A stretch of 64,000 nucleotides of DNA from positions 632,677 through 696,676 of the forward strand of contig NZ_JH993793.1 in NCBI RefSeq assembly GCF_000316115.1, read 5' to 3'. This document shows positions 33,358-43,400 of this stretch, piece by piece; within the stretch, counting starts at the first letter, position 1, and the number at the start of each line of letters is the position of its first letter. Under the pieces are notes generated by a model that worked only from the letters and a program-made list of their open reading frames with translations, did not search any database and had not been told where the DNA came from. The DNA comes from Leptolyngbya sp. PCC 7375. GTDB lineage: Bacteria; Cyanobacteriota; Cyanobacteriia; Phormidesmidales; Phormidesmidaceae. The translations under genes were made by a program, and so were the position numbers.

Positions 33358-33644
33358 TTATATTCAATCGCTAAGCGGTTGCAATGCTCTGCGAACTGAC
33401 AAGTCAGCATCTCACGAGCCTCGTTGAGCCCGACAAATGTGAAAGAAACTCAATCGTCGCTTAGTTGGCGACAATCGGACTTTTTGGAACTGTATTAGAT
33501 TAAGTTTCCAAAGTAATTGACATTTGATATACAGCCAATAGCGAATGCGATCGCACGTTAGTACACTAATCGCGAACATCCTAGATAGAGATACAATTGT
33601 ACTGAATTGCACCGAACCACTGACTGAAGGATATCTAACCATTC

Positions 33645-34062
33645 ATGCCTAGACGGCATGCTTATCATACAGCTGTCACACAAGCACTGGTTAAAGACGG
33701 ACGATTACGGATGATCCGTTGCACCTCAAGTGGGGACGCAAGACATGTATATCGATTTGGGTGCCTCTCAACTACTGGCAGCACAAAGACAGGAATGTAA
33801 AATTGCAGTGAAGGTCAAAACCTTTACGGGGCGTTCCGAGCTAGATGACTTGGAAAAAGCCCTGGGACAGTATGTTCTGTATTTTGATGTCCTTGTTGAA
33901 TTAGAACCAGAACAAACGTTATATCTCGCACTCCCTACCTGGGCCTATGAAAGTTTATTTGAAGAACCTCTCGGACAACTTCTATTGAAAAACCAGCGTT
34001 TACGGTTAATTGTTTTTGACCCTGAACAGGAGGCAATTGAGCAATGGCTACCAACAATTTAG
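33645..34062 (+). pseudogene. xisH: xisH-like gene with two frameshifts
   Basis: The C-terminal part (33730-34062) reads MYIDLGASQLLAAQRQECKI, then AVKVKTFTGRSELDDLEKAL, GQYVLYFDVLVELEPEQTLY and FDPEQEAIEQWL. This is the XisH family (fdxN-element excision controlling factor-like, endonuclease-fold). The true start is the ATG at 33645 (MPRRHAYHTAVTQALVKDG). The expected DDPLHLKWGRK-DMYIDLG linker is present, but spread over three frames, requiring single-base changes near 33700 and near 33742. The gene is therefore broken, unless translation restarts at 33745. The usual partner xisI is not present downstream. Such genes are common in cyanobacterial mobile regions. Confidence 0.7.
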
Positions 34063-34163
34063 ATCATATGGCTACCATAGTGACCATTAAGCCCTACCTG
34101 TTCGCACCAGGTTTTCACCATCCGACTGACTGTACCGACTTTGAGCAGTCCGCGTTGTCCCAA
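34059..34163 (-). pseudogene. tyrosine recombinase (integrase) C-terminal relic
   Basis: On the minus strand 35 codons read GLLKVGTVSRMVKTWCEQVG then LNGHYGSHMI and stop. The pattern VS.MVK.WC...GL.G.YGSH is that of phage-type integrases just before the catalytic HxLRKT segment, which is missing. The relic overlaps the end of xisH and lies directly upstream of the DISARM-linked helicase. I infer a remnant of the mobile element that brought in neighbouring genes. Confidence 0.5.
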
Positions 34164-34266
34164 TAATGAGTTCCTTGATTTACTAAGCTATAATCCATAC
34201 GCCCAGAAATGCCTTGGCAAACAGCTTGAAAATTTCAAGCTGTCTTCTGATGTGGATGCTTTGCCT

Positions 34267-36351
34267 ATGCCTGTACTGATTGATCAAGGGTTGCCGAAGG
34301 CGGTGTCGAAGCTGTCGGCCAATGAGGCGAAGCGGGTATGGACATTTTTGACCAAGTTTTTGGAGAATCCGGCCCATCCGAGTTTGAGTCTGGAGCGGGT
34401 CAATAAGACGAAAAATCAGAACCTGTGGTCGGCGCGGATTTCTCAGGAGCTGCGGGCCATTGTCTATAAGGATGGTGAAACTTGGACCGTGCTTCATGCG
34501 GACCATCATGATGATGCCTATCACTGGGCTGAGACGAAGCAGGTTGCGCGGCATTCTAAGACGGGGGCATTGCAGATTGTGGCGCTGCCGGAGGTGGTGG
34601 AGCAGCAGGTGCAGGGCTTTGGTGGAGTAACGGATACGCTACCGGGTCTGTTTGATGGCCATGGGGATGAGTATTTAGTCAGTTTGGGGGTACCGGAAAA
34701 CTGGCTGCCCACGCTGCGTAAGGTGCGCAGTGAGGATGTGCTGCTAAATATCGCGATTGACCTGCCGGAAGACCTGGGGAATCGCTTGTTGAATTTGGCG
34801 GCGGGGGAGCTGGTGACGCCCCCTGTACCGTTGCCGCTGGAGCAGGATTTGGCAGAGGTGCCGGATGTGCAGCGGCGTTTCTATGTGCTGGAGAATAATG
34901 ACGATTTGCAGCGGATGCTGGAGGCACCGTTGGATACGTGGATTGCGTTTTTGCATTCTTCTCAGCGGGATCTGGCGATGGGTGACTTTTCGGGACCGGT
35001 GAAGGTTACGGGGAGTGCGGGGACGGGGAAGACGGTGGTGGCGATGCACCGGGCACGGCACCTGGCACGGCAGGGGAAACGGGTCTTGCTTACGAGCTAT
35101 GTGAGGACCCTCTGCGAGAACATTGAGCGGAATCTGGGTTTGCTGTGTACGCCGGAGGAAAAGGGACTAATTACGGTCAGTACGGTGCATCGGCAGGCGC
35201 TGAAGCTGGCGACGGATAAGGGGCAAACGCTGGAGCCGGTGGAGAGATCGCACCTCAAATCGTTAATCGAACAGGCCCATTTCCCCAGATGTCCGCTGGA
35301 CCCGACGATGCTGCTAACGGAATGGGAAACGATTATTCAGGACCAGGGGATTACGGATTGGGAGGATTATAAAAAGGCGAATCGGGCGGGGCGGGGGTTT
35401 CCGCTGTCGGCCAAGGGTCGGGAGCAGATCTGGCCAATTTTTGAACGGGTGCAGAAAACGCTGCAGGCTGAAGGGAAGGCGGACTGGTCGAGCATCTGTC
35501 GACAGGCAAGGGACTTTGTGGCCTCTGGGGTGTTAGAAAGTCCGTTTGATGCGGTGGTGGTGGATGAACTGCAGGACTTGCGGCCTCAGGAGATCAGGCT
35601 ACTGGCGGCATTGGCGGGGGATGGTCCGAATACGCTTACCCTGGCGGGGGATGGGGGCCAGCGGATCTACGGTAGTCGCATTAGTTTGAAGGCGCTGGGG
35701 GTAAATGTGCAGGGGCGATCGCACATTCTGCGCATCAACTATCGCACCACCGAAGAAATTCGTCAGTTTGCCGATCGGCTGCTGGGGGCCAAAGGGGATG
35801 ACCTCAATGGCGGTACTGAAAAACGGAAAGGGACGGTGAGCCTGCTCAAGGGACCTCAACCAACGCTTCATGCAGCGAAAACCCAAGCTCAGCAATGGAA
35901 ATATGTGAGCGCTGAAATTAAGCGCATGCGTAAGGAGGGGCTGAACCTAGAGGAAATTGCCATTTTTAGCCGCCTGAATAATTCACTACCGTTGATTCAG
36001 GAAGCATTGCAGCGAAATCGGCTGAAAAGCCAGCTAATTCAGCGTGAAGAGGCGACGGGTGTGGGCGTGCAGGTGGGCACACTACACCGGGCTAAGGGCC
36101 TGGAGTTTAAGGCGGTTTTTGTGGTGAATATTACCGATGAGCAGCTACCGTTGAGATCGCTACTCCAAAACATCCAGGACCAGCAGCTACGCTCAGACCT
36201 GCTAACGCGGGAAAAACACCTGCTGTATGTGGGCCTGACGCGGGCCAGGGATGAGGCCATCCTGACCTGGGTGGGCTACCCCAGCCGCTTTATTGAGGAT
36301 ATTTTGACGGATCCGGAACTGGAAGCCCTGGAAGAACAAACGGAGGATTAA
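34267..36351 (+). CDS. RelE-like/UvrD-type helicase fusion protein
   Basis: A 694-residue protein begins MPVLIDQGLPKAVSKLSANE. Its first ~100 residues resemble a RelE/ParE-fold toxin domain (NLWSARISQELRAIVYKDGE, then TWTVLHADHHDDAYHWAE). A superfamily 1 helicase follows: P-loop KVTGSAGTGKTVVAMHRA (~245-262), VVVDELQDLRPQE, INYRTTEEIRQFADRLLG, GTLHRAKGLEFKAVFVVN and LLYVGLTRARDEA. It should be an ATP-driven DNA translocase. The frame is open back to a TTG at 34141; I prefer the ATG at 34267 because that is where family-like sequence starts. It lies 5 bp before drmD and so belongs to the DISARM transcription unit, although it is not a named DISARM core gene. Confidence 0.8.
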   Translation: MPVLIDQGLPKAVSKLSANEAKRVWTFLTKFLENPAHPSLSLERVNKTKNQNLWSARISQELRAIVYKDGETWTVLHADHHDDAYHWAETKQVARHSKTGALQIVALPEVVEQQVQGFGGVTDTLPGLFDGHGDEYLVSLGVPENWLPTLRKVRSEDVLLNIAIDLPEDLGNRLLNLAAGELVTPPVPLPLEQDLAEVPDVQRRFYVLENNDDLQRMLEAPLDTWIAFLHSSQRDLAMGDFSGPVKVTGSAGTGKTVVAMHRARHLARQGKRVLLTSYVRTLCENIERNLGLLCTPEEKGLITVSTVHRQALKLATDKGQTLEPVERSHLKSLIEQAHFPRCPLDPTMLLTEWETIIQDQGITDWEDYKKANRAGRGFPLSAKGREQIWPIFERVQKTLQAEGKADWSSICRQARDFVASGVLESPFDAVVVDELQDLRPQEIRLLAALAGDGPNTLTLAGDGGQRIYGSRISLKALGVNVQGRSHILRINYRTTEEIRQFADRLLGAKGDDLNGGTEKRKGTVSLLKGPQPTLHAAKTQAQQWKYVSAEIKRMRKEGLNLEEIAIFSRLNNSLPLIQEALQRNRLKSQLIQREEATGVGVQVGTLHRAKGLEFKAVFVVNITDEQLPLRSLLQNIQDQQLRSDLLTREKHLLYVGLTRARDEAILTWVGYPSRFIEDILTDPELEALEEQTED

Positions 36352-36356
36352 GGGGA

Positions 36357-39300
36357 ATGCCCATGGTGGAAATCTCCACGCAAGCGTCGGCAGCGCTCAC
36401 GCCTGGACAGTTGGTACGGGTGAGATCGCGACAATACCTGGTCGAAGAGGTGATTGCCCCCCAGGATGCCGAGGGCGATACCCAGGTATGTCTGGCCTGT
36501 GTGGATGATGATGCCCAGGGGGAAAAGCTGGCGGTTTTCTGGGAACGGGAAATTGACGCAAAGCCGATCCAGGCGGCCACCTGGGATACGGTGGTCAGCC
36601 GTGGGTTTGATAATCCCCGTTATTTTTCTGCCTATTTCCACACCCTGCGGTGGAACTGTGTCACATCTACGGACCCGCGCCTATTCCAAGCGCCCTACCG
36701 GGCTGGAATTGAGGTCAAGGCCTATCAGCTAGAGCCCCTGCGCAAGGCATTGCGGATGCCCAGGGTAAACCTGTTTATTGCCGATGATGTGGGGCTGGGC
36801 AAGACCATTGAGGCGGGGCTGATTTTACGGGAAATGCTGCTGCGCCAGAAAATTAAGCGGGTGGTGATTTCCTGTCCGCCATCGGTGGTGCAGCAGTGGA
36901 AGGATGAAATGGAAAGCCGCTTTGGCTTAACCTTTACCATCTATGACCGGGCATTTGTGGCGGCCCGACGGCGGCAGCGGGGCTATGGCATTAACCCCTG
37001 GCAAACCCATAACCGCTTTATTATTTCCCATGCCCTATTGCGAAATGAGACCTATGCTGCGCCTTTACGGGACTGGCTGGGCCAAGGAAATAAACAGCTT
37101 TCAGCTGGGGGCATGTTTATTCTGGATGAGGCCCACAATGCGGCTCCGTCCAGTAGTTCTAAGTATGCGGTAGATTCTCAGCTGACTCGCACGGTGCGGG
37201 ATCTGGCCCCCCGGTTTGAGCATCGGTTATTTCTGTCGGCCACGCCCCACAATGGTCATTCCAATAGCTTTGCGGCCCTGTTAGAAATTTTGGACCCCCA
37301 GCGGTTTTGTCGGGGGGTGCCGGTGCGCAGTAAGGCACTGCTGGATGCGGTGATGGTGCGGCGGCTAAAGCAGGACCTGCGGGAAATTAAAAATGCCGAC
37401 TTTCCCAAGCGGGAGGTGATTGCGGTCAAGGTGGATGGCCTGCCGGAGGAGGCACCGGAACTGATGCTGTCTAAGCTGCTGCAGGAGTATCGCACCTGTC
37501 GAGAAGAGCGGTTGAAGCAGGCCAGCAAATCCTCACGGGCGGCGGCTATGCTGGTGGTGCTGTCGTTACAAAAGCGGTTGCTTTCCTCCATTGAAGCCTT
37601 TGCACGGACGCTGAAGGTGCATCGGCAAGCGGTGGAACGGCAGGCAGAAAAAGACCCGAAAAGCAGTCCCCCACCGCCACTCAAAGATATGCAGACTAGC
37701 CTGCTATTAGAGTCCCCTGGCAATGACGACGACCGGGCGGACCTGCCAGAAGAAGAGGTGGAGCTGGAGGACGATGCCAAAATGGAGGCCGCCACTCGCT
37801 CCAGCGGTGCGGTCACAGCACGGGAGTTGGAACTGCTGGAGACCATGGGCCAGATCGCCAATAAAGCCCGGTACCAGGCCGATGGTCGCATTGAGTATAT
37901 GAAAACCTGGCTCAAGGAGAATCTGTGCCCGGACCTGGGGAAACCGGGAGCCCAGTGGAACCAGCAGCGGGTGTTAATTTTCACGGAATACACCGACACC
38001 AAGCGCTATTTGCAGCAGCAGCTAGAGGCCATCATCAACGGTTCGGATGGTGCTGATAGACGGATTGACACATTCCATGGAGGTATGGGAGACGAGCGAC
38101 GGGAGCAGATCAAAAAAGCGTTTAATAGGTCCCCGGCCAAGCATCCGTTACGAATTTTGATTGCGACCGATGCGGCGCGGGAGGGGGTGAACCTGCAGAA
38201 CTATTGTTCCGAGCTGTTTCACTTTGATGTACCGTGGAACCCCAGCCGTATGGAGCAGCGCAATGGCCGCATCGACCGGCGATTACAGAAGGCAGCGGAG
38301 GTTCACTGTCACTACTTTGTGTATCCCCAGCGGGCCGAGGACCGGGTGCTGGATGTGCTGGTGCAAAAGACAAAGACCATTCAACAGGAGTTGGGCAGTC
38401 TGTCTCCGGTGGTGGAGAAAAATGTGTCTGATTTACTGAAGCAGGGGATTCGGGCGGATGATGAGGCCACCCTGACCAAAGGCATTGCTGCTGCGGATAA
38501 AGATGGGGCCTCGGTGGTAAAGACCCAGGCTATTCAGGATGAGCTAGAGGCCATCCGTGAACGGCGGGAGGCATTACTGGAGCAGGAAAAGCAGCTCCAG
38601 AATATTCTGGATAGCTCCTACAAATGGCTCGGGTTTGAAGACCGACATTTTCGCGATGCGATCTCATCCTCCCTGGAAGTGTTGGGGGCTAAATCTCTCT
38701 CTCCTATTTCAGATAAAGAAGCCCTGGAGAATCCAGACCATGCCCGATGGGAGATTCCAGCTTTGGATGAAAAGCTGGGCACTGACCCCACCTGGGCCAC
38801 TACTCTGGATACCCTGAGGGCACCCCGTCAGCGGGGACAAAAGCTGTGGGAATGGCGCAAGGAATCTCCCATTAGTCCAGTGATTTTTCGAGATTCAGGG
38901 ACGTTGGATGGAGAAGCAGTCCATTTACACCTGGAGCAGCGGCTGGTGCAGCGATTGCTGGGGCGGTTTTTGGCCCAGGGGTTTGTCCATGATGATTTGA
39001 CGCGGGCCTGTGTGTGTTTGACGGATACGGCCCTGCCCAGGGTGATTATGTTGGGACGGTTGTCGCTCTATGGGGATGGGGCGGCACGGCTGCATGATGA
39101 GATTGTGCCGGTGGTGGCCCGGTGGAAGGAACCGGAGAGTCGTCAAGGGTTGCAGGCATTGGGGGATGCCACGGTGCGGCAGGTGCTGCAAACCCTGGAA
39201 GATTCCCTGGCGAATCCGCGTCTGCGGGAGGTACCGAACAGTGCTAAGAAACGGCTGCAAACTAGCGCGCCCCAGGATGTGGCAGATCTGCAAGAACATT

Positions 39301-39641
39301 TGGATGTCCTGGTGGAGCAACTGACGGCGGATGCTAAGGCAAAGCTAGCGGAACGGGGGCAGCGAGAGGCAAAGGAAATGCGGCAGTTGCTGGAAAGTCA
39401 GCAAAAGCGCATTCGACAGCAGCAACAAAAGACTGACGCAAGTGCCCAACAGCTTGCCCTGGAGTTTGCCGCAGCGGAGAAACGTCAGCTAGATGCGGAT
39501 CGGCGGCACTGGGAACAGCGACTCAAGGATTTAGAACAGGAAATTGAAGATGAACCGGCTCGCATTGAGGAGGCCTACAAGGTAAAAGCCACGCGGGTGG
39601 AGCCGGTGGGGCTGGTGTATTTATGGCCAGTGACCAGTTAA
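36357..39641 (+). CDS. drmD: DISARM SNF2-like helicase DrmD
   Basis: A 1094-residue superfamily 2 protein of the SNF2/HepA type. Motif I is ADDVGLGKTIEAGLILREML (~140-160), the DEAH box is FILDEAHNAAP, motif III is FLSATPHNGHSNSF, and motifs V/VI are ATDAAREGVNLQNY and SRMEQRNGRIDRRL. A long charged C-terminal region with coiled-coil character (RQLLESQQKRIRQQQQK) follows. This composition matches DrmD of class 1 DISARM, which pairs with a DNA adenine methyltransferase to restrict invading DNA. Two in-frame ATGs (36357, 36363) follow AAGGGGA. The downstream set drmMI, drmA, drmB, drmC supports the name. Confidence 0.85.
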   Translation: MPMVEISTQASAALTPGQLVRVRSRQYLVEEVIAPQDAEGDTQVCLACVDDDAQGEKLAVFWEREIDAKPIQAATWDTVVSRGFDNPRYFSAYFHTLRWNCVTSTDPRLFQAPYRAGIEVKAYQLEPLRKALRMPRVNLFIADDVGLGKTIEAGLILREMLLRQKIKRVVISCPPSVVQQWKDEMESRFGLTFTIYDRAFVAARRRQRGYGINPWQTHNRFIISHALLRNETYAAPLRDWLGQGNKQLSAGGMFILDEAHNAAPSSSSKYAVDSQLTRTVRDLAPRFEHRLFLSATPHNGHSNSFAALLEILDPQRFCRGVPVRSKALLDAVMVRRLKQDLREIKNADFPKREVIAVKVDGLPEEAPELMLSKLLQEYRTCREERLKQASKSSRAAAMLVVLSLQKRLLSSIEAFARTLKVHRQAVERQAEKDPKSSPPPPLKDMQTSLLLESPGNDDDRADLPEEEVELEDDAKMEAATRSSGAVTARELELLETMGQIANKARYQADGRIEYMKTWLKENLCPDLGKPGAQWNQQRVLIFTEYTDTKRYLQQQLEAIINGSDGADRRIDTFHGGMGDERREQIKKAFNRSPAKHPLRILIATDAAREGVNLQNYCSELFHFDVPWNPSRMEQRNGRIDRRLQKAAEVHCHYFVYPQRAEDRVLDVLVQKTKTIQQELGSLSPVVEKNVSDLLKQGIRADDEATLTKGIAAADKDGASVVKTQAIQDELEAIRERREALLEQEKQLQNILDSSYKWLGFEDRHFRDAISSSLEVLGAKSLSPISDKEALENPDHARWEIPALDEKLGTDPTWATTLDTLRAPRQRGQKLWEWRKESPISPVIFRDSGTLDGEAVHLHLEQRLVQRLLGRFLAQGFVHDDLTRACVCLTDTALPRVIMLGRLSLYGDGAARLHDEIVPVVARWKEPESRQGLQALGDATVRQVLQTLEDSLANPRLREVPNSAKKRLQTSAPQDVADLQEHLDVLVEQLTADAKAKLAERGQREAKEMRQLLESQQKRIRQQQQKTDASAQQLALEFAAAEKRQLDADRRHWEQRLKDLEQEIEDEPARIEEAYKVKATRVEPVGLVYLWPVTS

Positions 39642-39739
39642 ATGATTTTAGTTGCCACGTAGCCGAGGCATGGGTATCGATAGAATTGATAAGTATCCAA
39701 AACGCTTTAATCAGCAGAGTGTATGACTAAGGGAGATTA

Positions 39740-40333
39740 ATGATGGTTGCCGCCAAAGAACAGTTTCCAAAATTAACGCCAGAGGACTATTTCGCCTGGG
39801 AAGAGACGCAAACGATGCGTCATGAATACCTTGATGGCGAAGTGTATGCCATGAGTGGTGGCACCATTAACCATAGCGATATTTCAGGAAATATTCTGGC
39901 CTTGCTGAAAACCCATATGCGGGGAAGCGGCTGTAAGGTGCTCAATTCCGATGCGCGGGTCAATATTTATGAAACGACGAACTATGTTTATCCTGACCTC
40001 AGTGTTACCTGTGATGAACGGGATAAGACAACGACCCAGTACATCACCTATCCCTGCTTAGTTGTGGAAGTGCTTTCGCCGACAACAGAAGCCTATGACC
40101 GGGGTAATAAGTTTAAGATGTATCGACGGAATCCTGGTTTGCAGGAGTATGTTTTGGTGGATTCGGAAACAATTGCCATTGAAATCTTTCGGAGAACAGA
40201 GCAAGACACTTGGCAGATTCTTAACTATCAAGCGGGTGATGTTGTTGAACTAACGTCTGTGAATTTAACCTTTCCCATTGAAGCCATTTACGAAGATATT
40301 GTGTTTGAGGCGGTTGCTGTGGAAGAGACTTAA
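39740..40333 (+). CDS. Uma2-family restriction-endonuclease-fold protein
   Basis: This 197-residue protein is a standard cyanobacterial Uma2 (DUF820) member. It opens LTPEDYFAWEETQTMRHEYL, the motif DGEVYAMSGGTINHSDISGN follows, then DARVNIYETTNYVYPDLSVT, LVVEVLSPTTEAYDRGNKFK and MYRRNPGLQEYVLVDSE. The PD-(D/E)XK nuclease positions (P-D in YPDLSV, E-V-L in VEVLS) are kept. Uma2 genes are present in many copies in cyanobacteria, and their role is unknown. GGGAG stands five bases before the start. It lies between drmD and drmMI, so it may be a late insertion or an accessory nuclease. Confidence 0.9.
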   Translation: MMVAAKEQFPKLTPEDYFAWEETQTMRHEYLDGEVYAMSGGTINHSDISGNILALLKTHMRGSGCKVLNSDARVNIYETTNYVYPDLSVTCDERDKTTTQYITYPCLVVEVLSPTTEAYDRGNKFKMYRRNPGLQEYVLVDSETIAIEIFRRTEQDTWQILNYQAGDVVELTSVNLTFPIEAIYEDIVFEAVAVEET

Positions 40334-40337
40334 GGCT

Positions 40338-40354
40338 GGTGGGCGGTGCCCACC
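40338..40354. repeat. GGTGGGC palindrome (dispersed repeat type)
   Basis: GGTGGGC GGT GCCCACC followed by CTACGG lies just after the Uma2 stop. The wording matches short interspersed palindromes frequent in cyanobacterial genomes. It may also act as a hairpin between the two genes. Confidence 0.55.
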
Positions 40355-40400
40355 CTACGGATTTGTTGTCTATTTTGTAATACGCGCTCCGGACTACACT

Positions 40401-43400
40401 ATGGCCTACGACAATGAGCAGTATCAACACAAGGAATGGTTGGGGCTACTGCAGCCAGAGGGTTTGGTGGTGTCACCTCCGGCGCTGAGTGACCTGGATG
40501 CGTTTGTGGATAAGGAAAAAGCGCGGGAGCTGCAGCCGTTGTTGCAAGGGCTGGTGGAGCAGGGGAGACTGCCGGGGCAACAACAGGAAAATATTTTAAA
40601 GGGCGACCAAACCTGGGTGGAGCAATTTTCTGCCTTTGCAGAAACAATCTTGGAATGGGAAACGGAGGATTTTACCCAGGCGGATGATTTGCCGGAGGAG
40701 CTGGCGGTGGACCTGCCCAACTATGGGGAAACGCTGCGGCCTGACTATGGGGTGGAAGACCCGGATAGTGATAGTTGGCTATTGTTGGTAAAGACGGTGC
40801 CTCTGGGGGTAGAGCTGGATAAGGATAGTGGCAACGAGACGGGTTGGGCTGCTACCTATCAGCAGAAATTTGAACGGTTGCTGAAAGGTATGCAGGTGCC
40901 CATCGGCATTTTGTGGAATGGGGTGCAGCTGCGGTTGGTGTATGCCCCTAGTGGGGAGTCGTCGGGGCATGTGACGTTTCCGATAGAGGCGATGACGGAG
41001 GTGCCGGGGCGGCCTATCCTGGGCGCGTTGGATATGTTGTTGGGTGCGGATCGGTTGTTTAATGCGCCGACGGCGAAGACGCTGCCCAAACTACTAGAGA
41101 CAAGTCGAAATTATCAGGCGAATGTTTCGACCAAGCTGGCGGAGCAGGTGTTGGATGCGCTGTGGGAGTTGTTGCGGGGCTTTCAGGCGGGCTTCGACTA
41201 CGCTCAGCCCTCGGGGGAGGGGATGCAGCGATTTAGGGCGTTAGCAAAGGAGAAGCCGCAGCATGTGTATGGGGGACTGCTGACGACGTTGATGCGGCTG
41301 GTGTTTTTGTTGTATGCGGAAGATCAGGGGCTGATGCCGGATGATGCGGTGTATCAGGGGAATTATTCCGTGGCGGGGCTATATGAGAAGCTGCGGGAGG
41401 ATGCGGGCCAGTATCCGGACACGATGGACCAGCGGTATGGGGCCTGGGCGTGGTTGCTGAGTTTGTTTAGGTTGGTGTATGACGGTGGGGGTAGCTATGA
41501 GGCGTATTTGCCTGCGCGTCATGGGCAGTTGTTTGATCCAAAAGAGTATCCGTTTTTGGAAGGCTCCTCATCCCCCCAGCCCCCTTCTCCTCAAGGAAGA
41601 GAAGGGGGAGGTGGAATTCCTCGGATCGCGGATGGGGTGGTTTATCGCATTTTGGAAAAGTTGTTGATTTTGGAGGGGGAGCGGCTGTCTTACCGGGCCT
41701 TGGATGTGGAGCAGATTGGCTCGGTGTATGAGGCGATTATGGGCTATGAGGTGGAGGTGGCCGAGGCGCAGTCAATTGCGGTGCGGCCTAAGGATGTGGT
41801 GATCAATCTGGAGACGCTGCTGGCGGCTAGTCCTAAGGATCGGGCTAAGGTGCTGAAAGAGGAGGGGGAGCTGAAGCTGACGGGGAAGGCGGCTACGGCG
41901 CTGAAGAAGGCAAAGACTATCGACGAGCTGCTGGCGGCACTGGAGCGACGGATTTCGGGGCGGACGGCTCAGGTGTTGATGCCAGGGGCGTTGTATTTGC
42001 AGCCGGGGGAGGAGCGCAGGCGTACTGGATCGCACTATACGCCGAGGAAGCTGACGCAGCCGATTGTGGAGACAACGCTGCGGCCTATTTTTGAACGGTT
42101 GGGTGATCGGCCTACGGCAGAGGAGATTTTAGAGCTAAAGGTGTGTGACTTGGCCATGGGGTCGGCGGCGTTTTTAGTGGAGGCTTGTCGACAGTTGGCG
42201 GCGAAGCTGGTGGAGGCGTGGGATACGCACGGGATGCCGGAGGATGTGCCGGAGGCGGTGGAGCCGTTGTTGTATGCGCGGCGGCTGGTGGCGCAGCGGT
42301 GTTTGTATGGGGTGGATAAGAATCCGTTTGCGGTGAATTTGGCGAAGTTGTCGCTATGGCTGGTGACGTTGGCGAGGGATTTGCCGTTTACGTTTGTGGA
42401 TCATTCGTTGAAGTGTGGGGATTCGTTGGTGGGGCTGACGCGGGCGGAGATTGGGGCGTTTGGTGAGAATGCTGTGTATGCACCAGATTTATTTGAGAAT
42501 CATAAGCTTCAAATTAAACAGTCAACACAGAAGGCATTAATACTAAGACAAGAGATTCAGAAAGCTGATACCCAGACGGATGCTGATGCTGGTGAAAAGT
42601 CTAAGCTACTGGCTAATGCAGAGGAAGTTTTAGAACCAACACGGTTAGCTGCCAAAATGGCAGTGGCTTCGTTCTTTTTAGGAGAAAATAAAAAACAGCG
42701 TAAAGGGAATCGAGAAGAGTTTGGAGGGAAACTAATTGGCTATGAAAACGGCTCAGTATCGGCTGAAAGTATTCAGACAATTGTAAAATCGTTAGCAGAA
42801 AATGATAAACCGATAACTCCTTTTAACTGGGAAGTTGAGTTTCCAGAGGTATTTGATCGAAAAAATCCAGGTTTTGATGCAATTATTGGAAATCCTCCTT
42901 TCTTAGGAGGTAAGCGAATTAGTACAAGCTATGGCGATGAGTATTTCGCTTGGATAAAAGAGGCTTATCCTGAGTCCACTAGTGCTGATTTAGTTGCATT
43001 CTTCTTCAGGAGAGCATTCACAATTACCCGTCCGAATGGTGCTTGGGGATTAATTGCAACAAACACAATTGCCCAAGGAGACACAAGAAGCACTGGACTC
43101 AGATTTATTTGTCAAAATGGTGGCACGATTTACAACGCTCAGAAGCGAGTAAAATGGCCCGGACTAGCTGCTGTTGTTGTCAGTGTAGTCAATGTTTTCA
43201 AAGGTGCTTATCAGGGAGTTAAAACTCTGGACGATCAAGCACTAGATACTATTACCGCTTTTCTTTTTCATGCAGGTGGTCATGAGAATCCAAAGGCACT
43301 CGCAGAAAATGTGAACAAGAGTTTTGTCGGGAGCTATGTTCTAGGTATGGGCTTTACGTTTGATGATACGGCTCCTGAAGCGACAACCCTTGCCGAAATG

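Larger units (their letters stand above)
32769..33362 (+). ncRNA. conserved intergenic transcription-unit-like block, copy B
   Basis: This 594-bp block is collinear with 11023-11776, about 25-30 percent diverged by eye. It keeps a GAAA-capped hairpin (32943-32960), AAGGAGGT (32972-32979), the 27-codon frame, AATGTAGAAGAGTTCCTCAG, TTCTGGGTGCTGTTGTG and the terminal hairpin. It lacks the ~110-bp insert of copy A. It lies between the STAND gene and the xisH relic. A minus-strand frame (33016-33243) also exists here but is not preserved in copy A. Confidence 0.6.

Noticed and set aside
34063..34266. Expected xisI gene after xisH.
   Set aside because: No XisI-like sequence is present. The space holds the integrase relic on the other strand and the possible TTG-started extension of the helicase.
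37256..38002. 248-codon minus-strand ORF inside drmD.
   Set aside because: It is Ser/Arg-rich and antisense to a well-supported helicase gene with all motifs.
40278..40400. Upstream extension of the drmMI frame.
   Set aside because: It overlaps the end of the Uma2 gene and reads through a dispersed palindrome; family-like sequence starts at the ATG at 40401.
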